DNA from: Terfezia claveryi
Taxonomy: Eukaryota > Ascomycota > Pezizomycetes > Pezizales > Pezizaceae
Reading direction: 5' to 3'
Length of the DNA stretch: 64,000 bases
Assembly: GCA_015179025.1 (NCBI GenBank)
Contig: WHUX01000015.1
Location: forward strand, 124,001 to 188,000
Below are positions 23,851 through 33,485 of this stretch, piece by piece. Under the pieces are notes generated by a model. That model was not told the DNA's origin. It made no database searches and was given only the letters and a program-made list of their open reading frames with translations. Numbering within the stretch: position 1 is the stretch's first letter; every line of letters starts with the position of its first letter. A program made the position numbers and the translations under genes.

Positions 23851-26800
23851 TCTTGAAACCAGAGATATAGATGCGCTAGAGCTCCTTGGGGTGACTGCTA
23901 GGTGGTTGTTGTCCTTCAGCGTTCTTAGATTTCCTAAACGCACATGACCCTGTTATGAGAGGGATGGCGGTGTTTTCGAGACACGGAGTTAATGATCAAT
24001 TGGCTGTAATGCAGATCGGCGCTGGGGCGAGCTTACGGCATTTTCCAAAGATCCCAACGATGGTGCTGGATTTTGGGCACCTTGGAGTCTGGATTGAACT
24101 ATCTATTCGGGATTGGGATATATTTTTATTTTTTTTTCTTTCAACATCAAAAGATGTTCTATCTTGAGATAAATCTCTTTTGTTTTTGTTTCATTTGTAT
24201 GCTTTTGGGTTTCGTTTGGTGACTTCTTTTATATTTTCCCTGATGGAATAGACGTGTGATGTAGACTCGTTCAAGAAATTGTCGCCTTGTCAATCGAGGA
24301 TAAGCTGCTCCCCAGAACTGAGGATTTGTGCAACACAGAATTGGTAGAAACTGAGTGTGGTGCAGAGTTGGGCAGCCCTTGATGCTCTTATGTACTCGTG
24401 ATGGGAAGGAAGCTAAATTAAGTAACTGACTGCGTCACATTTCTGGTGATCTCCCCGAATGGATGTTTGCGGTACGGCACGGGAGCTTTTCCGAACCCAG
24501 GATTTTTTTTTTTTCATATCTTCACGTACCGGTGAATGAAAAAAGGATGAAATAAAAATAAACAACGGGATAATTGAAATTCGGACCTTACCTTGCAGAA
24601 TATAATATTGCGTTAGTCTCGATATGGCGTAATCAGTCTTAAAGTTCTATAGTCTGGTTGACTAGGTTCTAGTGACGATCCGTTGATCGTTCGTGGAAAT
24701 AATAGCTCCTGAAGTATGCCCCAAGTTGGGGCCGTCGGTTTTGCAAAGGTGAAGTGCAGGTGTCACAAACAATCCTTTCTAGTCAATTCGTAGCACAATA
24801 TATGCCGGATGTTTGGAAAGCCTGCTAGGTGGAGATGCAAGGTGTGTTTCACACTGTGATCTGTATTACGTGATTACCAGACAGATACGCTTGACTTGCT
24901 TGACCCTATTTGCTTTTGTGGTGATGCTTGGACAACCGGGGCTTGCTTCTACTGCCTTTATCTCTAATTTATTCCTCTTCGAGATTAGACCTTACGCTTG
25001 CCAGCTGCGTAAAACTTCAGTGATGGTCAATAAAATGGCGATAAGTACCGGTATTCCAGTAAAAGTGATATCGATCGCGAAGAACTACTTACAATGCCAT
25101 GTGCAATCTAGTCTGCTTACGGCCAAAGCTAGGTCCACAAGGCTGGCAAAAGCAAGTTCACCGATCCATTTCGGATCGTCCCGCACGTGGCTTGAACACC
25201 CTTGTAAGCCGATTAGCTGAACCCGAGGCTGAGAGGAAATCTAATTCGGACAACGGAGATAAAGTCGTAATCGCTACAATGCGACGACATCGGATGTCGG
25301 GCCGAAATCTATAAGCAGGAATTTGAATAAGTACAAGCGCCAGTGCCCTTGAAAGAATGGAAGAAAGAAGAAGAATATTGATATATATAGTGGCGGGTGA
25401 AAAACTCCTAGTGGGACAGCTGCAAGGTGGTGAGGTGTATTGTCAGTGGTATGGGTTGGAGTAGGAGGGGGAATTCCCCCTCAAGGGGAAAGGAACCTAC
25501 CCTCGTGACCAAAAGAATCAAGCTGCTCCTGAAGATCCTCAGGACAGGTATACCGGAAATGTCAGATATCTGAATCATGGAACACTCTGGGGATGTGCTA
25601 CCTCCTCAAGCTTGAATACGAGTAATGGGTTACTAATAAACAAGTGCGTATACCCTAGATGAAGTGTACAAACTTGCAACCCTCGTTTGTTTTTCATTCC
25701 TTTTCTTTCCACTTTCTTTCTTTTCCTTTTATCTTCCCTTTCGATTTTATTTAATTTAGCACTGGAGGGGAGATAGAGGACATTCACTCAGCATGCTGAG
25801 GGATACAGCCTCTCGTCGTAATCTAGATAAAAGTAACCATTTATTAACAAAAAAATGAATCAGCGCCCCAGAAGCACTCCAGGATTATCACACAAGAGAG
25901 CGTACATACGTACTTACCCTGATAAACAGGGTTACCTCTGAGTTTGCAACCTTTTTTATTTTTCAAAAAACTACTCATTACTCACATGCAGCCCCAGTAA
26001 TACCCTTACCTACTTTGGTCTATACCTCTTCTGCATGCTGTCGTACCCAATTACATACCTTAAGTAATTGCAGAAACTGCATTTGTACCGCCGCCGGCAA
26101 CCCTTCTATGTGGCGTGCGAGCTGTCGGCACCCGACTCGCAATTGTGCATTGAGGGGCAGTGTCTCAGCCCTCCCTAGAACGGTGCAAGTAATTATCAGT
26201 ATGCATAGTGCCTAGAGTACATTTACTTATACTATGACGAGCAAAAGAAGAAATACTTGCCATTATAGTACTAGTTGGCGCAGTTAATAATTATAGATAT
26301 AATATAATTAAGTACCTTACGTCCAGAAATAGTAGTATCCAAAATTAATGCAAATTTCGGCTATGATGTAGCCACCTGATTTAAACTACCACTGAAATAA
26401 TCGGTCTGGGCACTCAACCATTCTATGGACAAAATCATAGTTACCGCAAGCATTTTCATTGCTACGATATTGCATTTGGAGGCAATGAAGATTTACACTA
26501 TGTATATGCAGCACAACTGTTTGACAAAGGGTTAACCGTACCTAGTCTCATGCCAAACTGTACCCTCACCCTGTTCTCCCCCGATGCCCAATCGCATCCC
26601 CGTGAATGACAAGAGGTTATTCATTTACATCAATTCAGTTATACTATCGCTCTGCGCCCTCAGCACACGCTCGCTCGAAGAGGCTGGATATTTTTCTGTA
26701 CGGCGATAGCGGTGCCACGATGGGAACAACGCCGGAGGAGGCAGTTGCGGGTCGTGTATTCGCGCCTGTGCAGTTGCCTACTTCCGCTTTCGGGAATGCC

Positions 26801-27157
26801 GCTGGTACTGCTGTCGTATCGAGAGCTGCCGGCGTCGAGTCCCTCTTCCTCCGTCAGTCTCGTCTCCTTGTTTCCATCCCTCGATCCCCCTAGAATTCCC
26901 TCCTCGTCTGCCACAGGCACACTCACAGCTACATCTCACACTTCGAATCCTCTCTCCTATACAAAATCCATCCCCTTCCATCACTACAAGCGGTACCTGT
27001 CCCATTGACATCCTACATAACACACTTGTCCAATTGCCCCTTCTAAGACGACACTCTGCAGACCCTGAAATGGCGTTCTTTGATGCATTTTATATAATGC
27101 TGGAGTTGCTTTCTGTCTTGCCCTCTGGGTTGAGATTGGTTTTGCGTGAGTACAATT
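23851..27157. other. Intergenic region with no recognised gene
   Basis: Open frames here, such as 24813-25220 and 26606-26893, show no family motif. A TAGTCTGG micro-insertion lies at 24650. A candidate short 5' exon for the next gene may lie at 27070-27145 (ATG, hydrophobic MAFFDAFYIMLELL start, GTGAGT donor); it is discussed with that gene. Confidence 0.5.
24650..24662 (+). repeat. TAGTCTGG micro-insertion with 7/9 flanking repeat
   Basis: TAGTCTGGTTGAC (13 bp) sits between AAAGTTCTA (24641-24649) and TAGGTTCTA (24663-24671). These agree at seven of nine positions, as expected for an aged target-site duplication. Confidence 0.55.
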
Positions 27158-27754
27158 ATGACACTCCTTGCTTCCCTAGAACTCCTATCAAGACGAACCT
27201 TTTCTAACATATCACATGCTATGCTCAGGACACCCACGGAGCCCCTCGAAAACCTAGAACGCGGCCTTGCCGGCACGGCAGTGGCCGCTGTACCAACCAC
27301 CAACCAAGACGTTGTTCGGTTTGCTGTGGCATCCATGCTGGCCATCGGGCTAGTGAAGTTGGGGAGGGAAATTGCGAGAGAATGGGGTATTGAGAAGCAG
27401 GAAAGGAAAGATAAGCGTGAAGATGAGAAGGAGGAAAGAAAAGACAAGCGTGCAGATGAGAAGGAGGAAAGGAAACAAAACCGTGAAGATGAGAAGGAGG
27501 AAAGGAAACAAAGGCGTGAAGATGAGAAGGAGGAAAGGAAACAAAAGCGTGAGGATGAGAAGGAGGAAAGGAAACAAAACCGTGAAGATGAGAAGGATGA
27601 AAGGAAACAAAACCGTGAAGATGAGAAGCTGAAGGGTGCAGAAGAGAAGCAGGAAAGGCAGGAGATGCGTGCCCATGAGATTTCAATGAAGGGTTTGAAG
27701 ATTAGAGAGCTTGAACTGCAGGTTGAGCTCGAGAATCTCCAGAAAACTGTTTGA
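27158..27754 (+). CDS. Small hypothetical protein with 11-residue charged tandem repeat
   Basis: The single frame from ATG 27158 gives about 198 aa. After a mildly hydrophobic segment (VVRFAVASMLAIGLVKLG) comes about six and a half copies of an 11-residue unit close to EDEKEERKQNR, then a Leu/Glu heptad-like tail (IRELELQVELENL). A long, highly charged helix or coiled coil is expected. I do not recognise the family. The start is uncertain. An alternative has a first exon at 27070-27145 (MAFFDAFYIMLELLSVLPSG) spliced from GTGAGT to the CCTAG just before 27263, which also keeps frame. The long opposite-strand frame over the same bases is low-complexity Ser/Phe and is taken as a shadow. Confidence 0.5.
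   Translation: MTLLASLELLSRRTFSNISHAMLRTPTEPLENLERGLAGTAVAAVPTTNQDVVRFAVASMLAIGLVKLGREIAREWGIEKQERKDKREDEKEERKDKRADEKEERKQNREDEKEERKQRREDEKEERKQKREDEKEERKQNREDEKDERKQNREDEKLKGAEEKQERQEMRAHEISMKGLKIRELELQVELENLQKTV
27400..27635 (+). repeat. 33-bp minisatellite inside a coding region
   Basis: A 33-base unit (core GATGAGAAGGAGGAAAGGAA) repeats in tandem about six and a half times with a few substitutions per unit. The unit length is a multiple of three, so copy number can change without breaking the frame. It encodes the charged 11-residue repeat. Confidence 0.85.
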
Positions 27755-28039
27755 TTGCTTTTTTCTTTAAGCTGACAACCATATATTAATTGCACTCCCA
27801 TTGCGAACTGTATCCCTGTGTACTGACCGTGGAAATTCGAGATAGCCTTAGAAGGCTGGTAGCCAGGAAGGGAAGGGTTAGGTTGTTGGTGCGTCTCGGC
27901 ATGTAGATCAAGTTCTGGGGTTTGTCTCATCATCACCTTACTCGAGGGAAGTGTCGACAGAACCTCTTGTATACGTATAGACATAAGACAGTCACCTACT
28001 TTTTATCCCTTTACTTTGCGCTTGCCAATGAAGTCAAGC

Positions 28040-28610
28040 AGACCTTGTGTTTTTTATAAACCTTCATGCCGCTCTGTTGCCAGGCTGCGATCAGGTTGCT
28101 GCTTTCCAAAAAGTATCTATGATAGTTTTTAGTTGGAATAATTTAGAAATACCTGTCTCATCCATATTATAGATATCTTCATACTCGTAAGCTCCTATAG
28201 TCTTTGCAATATCAGGTCACTGTTATGCAATAGCATTTATATCTGAACTTCCAGATTTTCTCTGTCATTTCTACTTCCGAATCCCATTGCTGGTTCTTAA
28301 ATCTATCCAGCCATCTATCGGAAAACTTCAATACTGGTTCTTTAAATTGTAGGATACATAGGACAGTACAACAGCTTTGTTTTTTCTAAAATAAGTTCTC
28401 CATTAATAACTCTAGTGGCTTAGATTCTAATTCTGAACAAAGGACTTCTCTCTTCCGCTTATGAGACCTGTTGGTAATTTCTGCTGCTTGAACCAAATCA
28501 CGAAATTTCAATGGATTTTCATAGGATGCTTGATACTGTCCTTTGGTTGATAGGTCGATCAAAATGATCTCTCAAACTTAATCATTAAATTAATTTATCT
28601 TCGTAAATTC
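28040..28610 (-). pseudogene. Broken pogo/Fot1-type transposase
   Basis: Read on the minus strand, fragments of a pogo-class transposase appear in the right order but in shifting frames with stops. First is a psq-type helix-turn-helix remnant (DRPINQRTVSSIL, about 28560-28523). Next is a CENP-B-like segment (FSDRWLDRFK, about 28325). Last is the start of the DDE nuclease with the first catalytic Asp (YEYEDIYNMDETG, about 28195-28155). Several TGA stops stand where CGA would restore the frame, which fits C-to-T decay such as repeat-induced point mutation. No terminal inverted repeats were found. It lies between the minisatellite gene and the GTPase gene. Confidence 0.7.
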
Positions 28611-29055
28611 TTAGACATTTTATATTCTATGGGCTAGATCGCTTTGATTCAGGAATTTGTTCCCGATAGAGCTGTGCTCGCCCACCATCGGTGTGTTTCT
28701 GCGATTGGAGTATGTGGTGCTGACGACATTATAGACGACATTGTGAACTTTCCTTGCGCACTTCCGATGTGGAATCTTCTGCCTTTAAGCTACATACACT
28801 CAGAGTCATATTTTTTTACTAATTGGCTGGGAGTTTTGCCTAAACCTAGTCTCGTGCCCCCCTAAACCCACACACTAGTTATGCACATCTACGGCTTATG
28901 CATTCAATTCCGCAAGTATGCAGACTTTCTTCATGATATTGAACATTTTCCCTAACGAAAAAACCTGTCAGCCTGCTGCCATGCATTTACGCTGAATATG
29001 CGCTTAGACCGAATGCATATTCAGAAGTTCGACCCTATGCCATGTAAGATATAAA
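28611..29055. other. 3' flank of the GTPase gene, no gene seen
   Basis: About 450 bases lie between the transposase relic and the stop codon of the GTPase gene. The frames are short and carry no motif. Part of this may be further decayed transposon sequence. Confidence 0.4.
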
Positions 29056-30336
29056 CTACGATATTATACACTTATCACCATTTTGCTTCCTCAATCCTTG
29101 GATTAACTCTGCCCATTGTTGCTCTGATTCTAATTGCGCCTTACTTTTCCTTAAGCCCAACTTCACTTCCAATTCCTCGATCCTCTGCTCCAATTTTTCC
29201 TTATCACCTTCTACCAGCTTCTGCCGAGCCTCATCGTCCTTTTTCATCTTTTCAACTAACTCGTCATATCTCCGCTGTTGTGCCTCCAATAACAAAGCAC
29301 TTCTCTGCGCATTTTCAGTCACCTTCATCATTTCCTCTTCGATTTCTTTGAGCTCTTGCTTCCGCTTAATAGCCGCTTTCTCTAACTCGCTAATGATTTC
29401 TTGTCCGGCCGCCGTTTCATTAAGGTCGATTCCTCGCCGCAGTTCATCTTGTATGCGAAGGTAAGTTGGGGATTGCTGTATGAGATGTTCGATAATTGTA
29501 TGAGCCGCAATTACTGTACCATTGTATCGAGCGCTCATAGCACCTAGGGTGATCATATCGTGCCAGAATCCGCCAGGGCCCAAGAGATCCAGGTGTTCTC
29601 TTTCTTCGGCTTCCTCGAGGTCAATCTATATCTTAATTTGTCACTCAACTGTCTCTCCAGGAAAACCTCGGAGTAAGGTATAAGTAAAGGGATGCCTCAT
29701 ACCATCTCCCATCGGCTAGTTACCAGAATAACGTTTTTGAGGTTCTCTTCCCCCACCAGCTTCAGCATCATATTCAGATTCCGAGTAGCCGATCCGGACA
29801 TTCGGTTGTCTGTGATTCGATGTAGGTAGATGAGTCCAGAAAGCTTTAGCTCGTTCTTTGCCTGAAGTTGCAACCACTCGACGAACTTGTACAAGACATC
29901 CGTATCTGACATTTCCGTGTCGTCAAAGCCGGGGGTATCGACAAGAAAAACGTCGTATTGCTTCCCACTTGCATCTCTATATTCCATATACGCCGGTTGA
30001 ATAAACTTAGTACCTGTATTAAGACATTATTAGATTCAAGGCACCATTACTGGTATTAAAAAATTGACATCAGCTGAAGTAAACAATTTATATATGAGGC
30101 AAAACTATTTTGCCCCGTTTTCGTGGCAATAATACTATCCACTAGATAAAGAACCCAATGTTGACTTATTGAGAGTACGGAGGGCTGGAGCTTTTACATG
30201 AGCGCAAACGTGTTCCAATTTTGATATCCGGGTCCTTGGTAAGGTGCTTAATAAAGGTGCTTTTGCCCGAACCAGTCATTCCCATTACTCCGATGAAAAC
30301 CGGAGGTGGACCTTCCCCCGTAATCTTCTCCATCAT
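29056..30336 (-). CDS. AIG1-like P-loop GTPase with C-terminal CaaX box
   Basis: Three exons, 30336-30198, 30013-29703 and 29625-29056, give 339 aa. The G1 P-loop is MGMTGSGKS (residues about 19-27). The intron junction recreates SCT, where T is the likely G2 switch residue. G3 is VDTPGFDD. The TSRWEM strand stands where AIG1/GIMAP-like proteins carry their G4-region TxxWD. After the G domain, residues 200-335 form a highly charged coiled coil (KRKQELKEIEEEM, KLEQRIEELEVKL). The protein ends CIIS, a consensus CaaX box with Ser last, which predicts farnesylation and membrane attachment. An in-frame TAA just upstream of the ATG supports the start. Fungal members of this family are widespread but mostly uncharacterised, so a specific role would be a guess. 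A TATA-rich stretch lies about 210 bases upstream (near 30550). Confidence 0.85.
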
Positions 30337-32555
30337 TTTCTCAAGGAGTTACAGTACTCTATCTTTCGTTTGCGGGTGAACTTTGTTGGCAGTCGTAACC
30401 TTTGGACGAGAATTCAAAGTAGAGAAAGGTAACGATCTAGAGCTGGTAGACGGTATTAATTCGACCGGCCAGAAGTATGTTTTGCAACGTGGCAGTTCCA
30501 ACGCTTTGATTTGCTGTCAATGCATGAGAGCGGGGTTGAGGGCCTGAATTTATATATACATTAAGTCATGTCAACCAACCACAGATATGGCCACCACGTT
30601 CATGTATACCGATCCAGAAACTCCAGAGCGTCCTGCAACATCGCCAGGGCTACCTACTGCCTTCCAATGTCGCACTTACATAGTAGCCGCATTCGTCATG
30701 GTATTAGTGATCATCAATAACGGCTATATATACAAATAATCCATCATATGGAGGTGTTCTTGACGGGCAACCGTACAGACACGGAACGAAGCGAAATGCC
30801 TTCGCTTGTTACATGGCTATGCGATTTATGCCGTGCAGGAGTCACAATCAGTGGCATCCATTATTTGCACCAGATATCCCATGAGCGATGCAGGGCTCCT
30901 CTCTGAGAAATCTGCGAGCATTTGAGTTGATGTGCAATATGGTTTTTGTCACCACAAATTAGGACAATGTATCTCTTACTGTTGGTGAAGAATGGGAGAC
31001 AGAATTCAGGAAGCTGTATTGGATGGCGATGATCCAGATAGCGCAATTACGGCTAGGTTTGATGGTACGGTAGAAGAAGCCAAAAGAAACTTAGGATCAC
31101 TTTAATCACGAGGGATACTGTGCTTGCCATCCAAAGAGAGATTGTTATTTTCAAGAAGGAACTATCAATGACCAGCATCCGGATTATCAGTGAAGAACTT
31201 GAAAGGAACCAGAAGCTTTTGAAAGTGAACTGCATCAAGTGTAGGACGGCCTCCGCTATGTAACGAAAATGAGTGATGAAATACAGGCACGGATGACAGC
31301 ACAGGCGGAAAAGGTTCAAAGGAGCTGGAGCAACCAAATATAAAGAAGGAATGGGACTTTATACGAGCTTCTTAGGTGGGAAGAAAGGCATGGAATCTTA
31401 GCTCGCTGAGTTCAGGAGGGGGTAAACGAAATAGGATTTCTCTCGGGATGCATATCATTATTCTGCGGGTCCCAGTCACGAGTTGACAACTTTGGTAGCC
31501 GACATTAATTCACGGGAATGACGCCCTATATGTGATTTCTGAATCTTACTAATTGGAGTGCATAGTTAGGTATTATATCGTAGGTATTGTCAGATACGTA
31601 TGGTCGAAGGAGAGAGTATCGTTAGATGTAGTCTGGCTTCGTTATACGCCTAGAGTAGACCTGTAGCTTATGTTCCAAGGTTTCGTACTTGATAACTCTA
31701 GGTTAACCTAAATTGAGGGTAACTCATATTTAGTCTCGTTCTTGTTTTTGTATCATTTAAGCCATTAACATTCCGCCATGCAGTCGCGCCGCAATAAACA
31801 GAAAAGGGTAAATTGTGCTGCAGGCAAGGCGATTATTTGTTGCGCTGGCGCGTACTAAATTTTCAAATATACAGATGTCTACGGAAGCCATATATTCTTA
31901 ACTTTTAAGACACAATGAGGTTATGGAAAATTATGGTGTATGAGGGCCAGATGCACTGCTGCTGAAAAAGGCGTGTAGGGGACTTAAACATGCCCAACCT
32001 CTTCTGCAATAATGGTCGAGATGTTGTTGGAAAGGTTCTGTTTGAACTCTAGGCCCAGTTCCTTATCTACTTATGGCTTACCTTATTCACAGCTATAATC
32101 CCGCTTACAAATGGAATAACACATGATAGTATGGAATTCTTGAAATACATGTATATAATACAGCTGGAGTAGGTAATAGATTTCAGATAATAGCAATCAA
32201 GGCACTCGATAGCCCAATCACCAGTGACCTTTGCAGACTCTCGCAACCTCAACTTAGCTTGCTTGTATCAACTCCCTCTATTCTTCAACGACATAGTTGA
32301 AAATAGATAGCGTGATGGCTACAGCTAGTATCTGTGAGATCGCATTGATTATATGTCGTGTAATATTGTGCTCCCATGGTACTGGTTTCCTCAATCTAGC
32401 ATTGTGTCCCGCCTTGAGAAGGTTCTATTATTTCTACCAGTATCATTTGTAAACTGTCAACGCGAGAAAAACATGTCGCGCCTAATGCCCAAGCCAAAAT
32501 AATACTACAAAGAAGCCCGAACACAAGCTAGAAATACAGTACAATGATCGGAGTT
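30337..32555. other. Intergenic region with a possible decayed coding stretch
   Basis: On the plus strand from about 30990 to 31370, short open pieces in different frames read like a charged coiled-coil protein: one with DGDDPDSAITARFDG, one with QREIVIFKKELSM and one with MSDEIQARMTAQAEKVQRSW. They do not splice into one frame that I can find and match no family I recognise, so they may be a gene relic. A TAGTCTGG micro-insertion lies at 31629. Nothing else is seen. Confidence 0.4.
31629..31639 (+). repeat. TAGTCTGG micro-insertion with 7/9 flanking repeat
   Basis: TAGTCTGGCTT (11 bp) sits between CGTTAGATG (31620-31628) and CGTTATACG (31640-31648), matching at seven of nine positions. Confidence 0.5.
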
Positions 32556-33267
32556 TTACATTGACACATCCCTACTGTGTTCCTGTTGCTCCTTACCACC
32601 ATACCCGCCTCGGCCTGGATCGTAGTCTTCCCTGTAGTAATCCCGCACCTGACCGCCAGTTGGTCCTCTTCCGTATTGTCGTCCTTCTTTAAAGCCAGGG
32701 TCGAGATCTGTTCGGATGATTCGCTCATCCAGCTTGGTTCCTCCAATATACTTCATGGAATCCAGAGCATCCTCATGAGTATAATATTCAACAAAGCAAA
32801 AACCGCAAGGAGTCTTGTTGAATCGATCGAGACCCATTACTAGCCGCTTAATCTCACCACATCTAGAAGCACAAAGGTTACCCATGAGCAGTCGCTTCAA
32901 TAATCCCAGCAATGGAGTGAAGCTTACTTTGAGAATAGTTCGTGAATCTGCTCCTCTGTAGTATAAAATGACCTGATTGAGCTCATCAGTCCCATATTAG
33001 CCATCCGCTCCCCTCTCCAACGGTATCTTTGAACGTGTAGTTAAGGAATGCTCACAAGTTGCCAACATATAATGTCGTAGCCTCCTTCAATAAGTCCGCT
33101 TTTTCCTTCTCCGAATCCTGCTTTTGCCGTTTGCGGTCCTGGTGTGCCTTTCTGGTTAGTATAGCTTCCCCAGAGGCTGTCGAGAGGCTCACATCACGGC
33201 TTGGCTTGAAATACGTCGAGGGCTGGTCCAGCCTGGCTACTGTGCTCTGCTGCTCCGTAGGCAACAT
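32556..33267 (-). CDS. cbc2: Nuclear cap-binding protein subunit 2 (CBP20)
   Basis: Three exons, 33267-33056, 32972-32928 and 32862-32556, give 187 aa with canonical GT-AG junctions that keep frame. The single RRM is complete: RNP2 is LYVGNL, followed by [28 protein letters not shown], and RNP1 is GFCFVEYY. The conserved tail [17 protein letters not shown] and the Gly/Arg-rich end are diagnostic. CBP20 binds the 5' m7G cap of RNA polymerase II transcripts together with CBP80 in the nucleus and promotes splicing, export and decay. The N-terminal extension before LYVGNL (about 67 aa, with [10 protein letters not shown]) is of the fungal kind. The frame stays open upstream to 33378, but the ATG at 33267 gives the family-like start. 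The gene diverges from Nup82. Confidence 0.95.
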
Positions 33268-33485
33268 CTCTGATGTCGTATGGTCGCTGTTGTCTTGTCG
33301 AATCCTGTGCCGTGAAGTAAGGACGCTCGAATTTAAAGTTATGATGACTAAGCCTGGCAACAAACTGCCTCCATCCAAACACAGCTAGCACGTCGCGTCA
33401 ACCCCAGTCGGGCTCAGATACCATCACCATCGTCACAATTTGTTAGACAACTGAAGCTCTAACCACCTTTACCCCGCAAATTACG
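33268..33485. promoter_or_regulatory. Compact bidirectional promoter between CBP20 and Nup82
   Basis: Only 218 bases separate the two divergent start codons. No TATA box is visible. Such a short divergent gap must carry both promoters, so shared regulation is a reasonable inference, not something seen in the sequence. Confidence 0.6.

Noticed and set aside
27043..27984. Minus-strand open frame of 313 codons across the minisatellite
   Set aside because: It is open only because the 33-bp repeat lacks stops in that frame. The product is a low-complexity Ser/Phe/Leu repeat, while the plus strand gives a sensible charged helix with unique flanks.
33268..33378. Upstream extension of CBP20 to an earlier start
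   Set aside because: The added residues have no family similarity. The ATG at 33267 gives the usual fungal N-terminus and leaves a promoter gap to Nup82.
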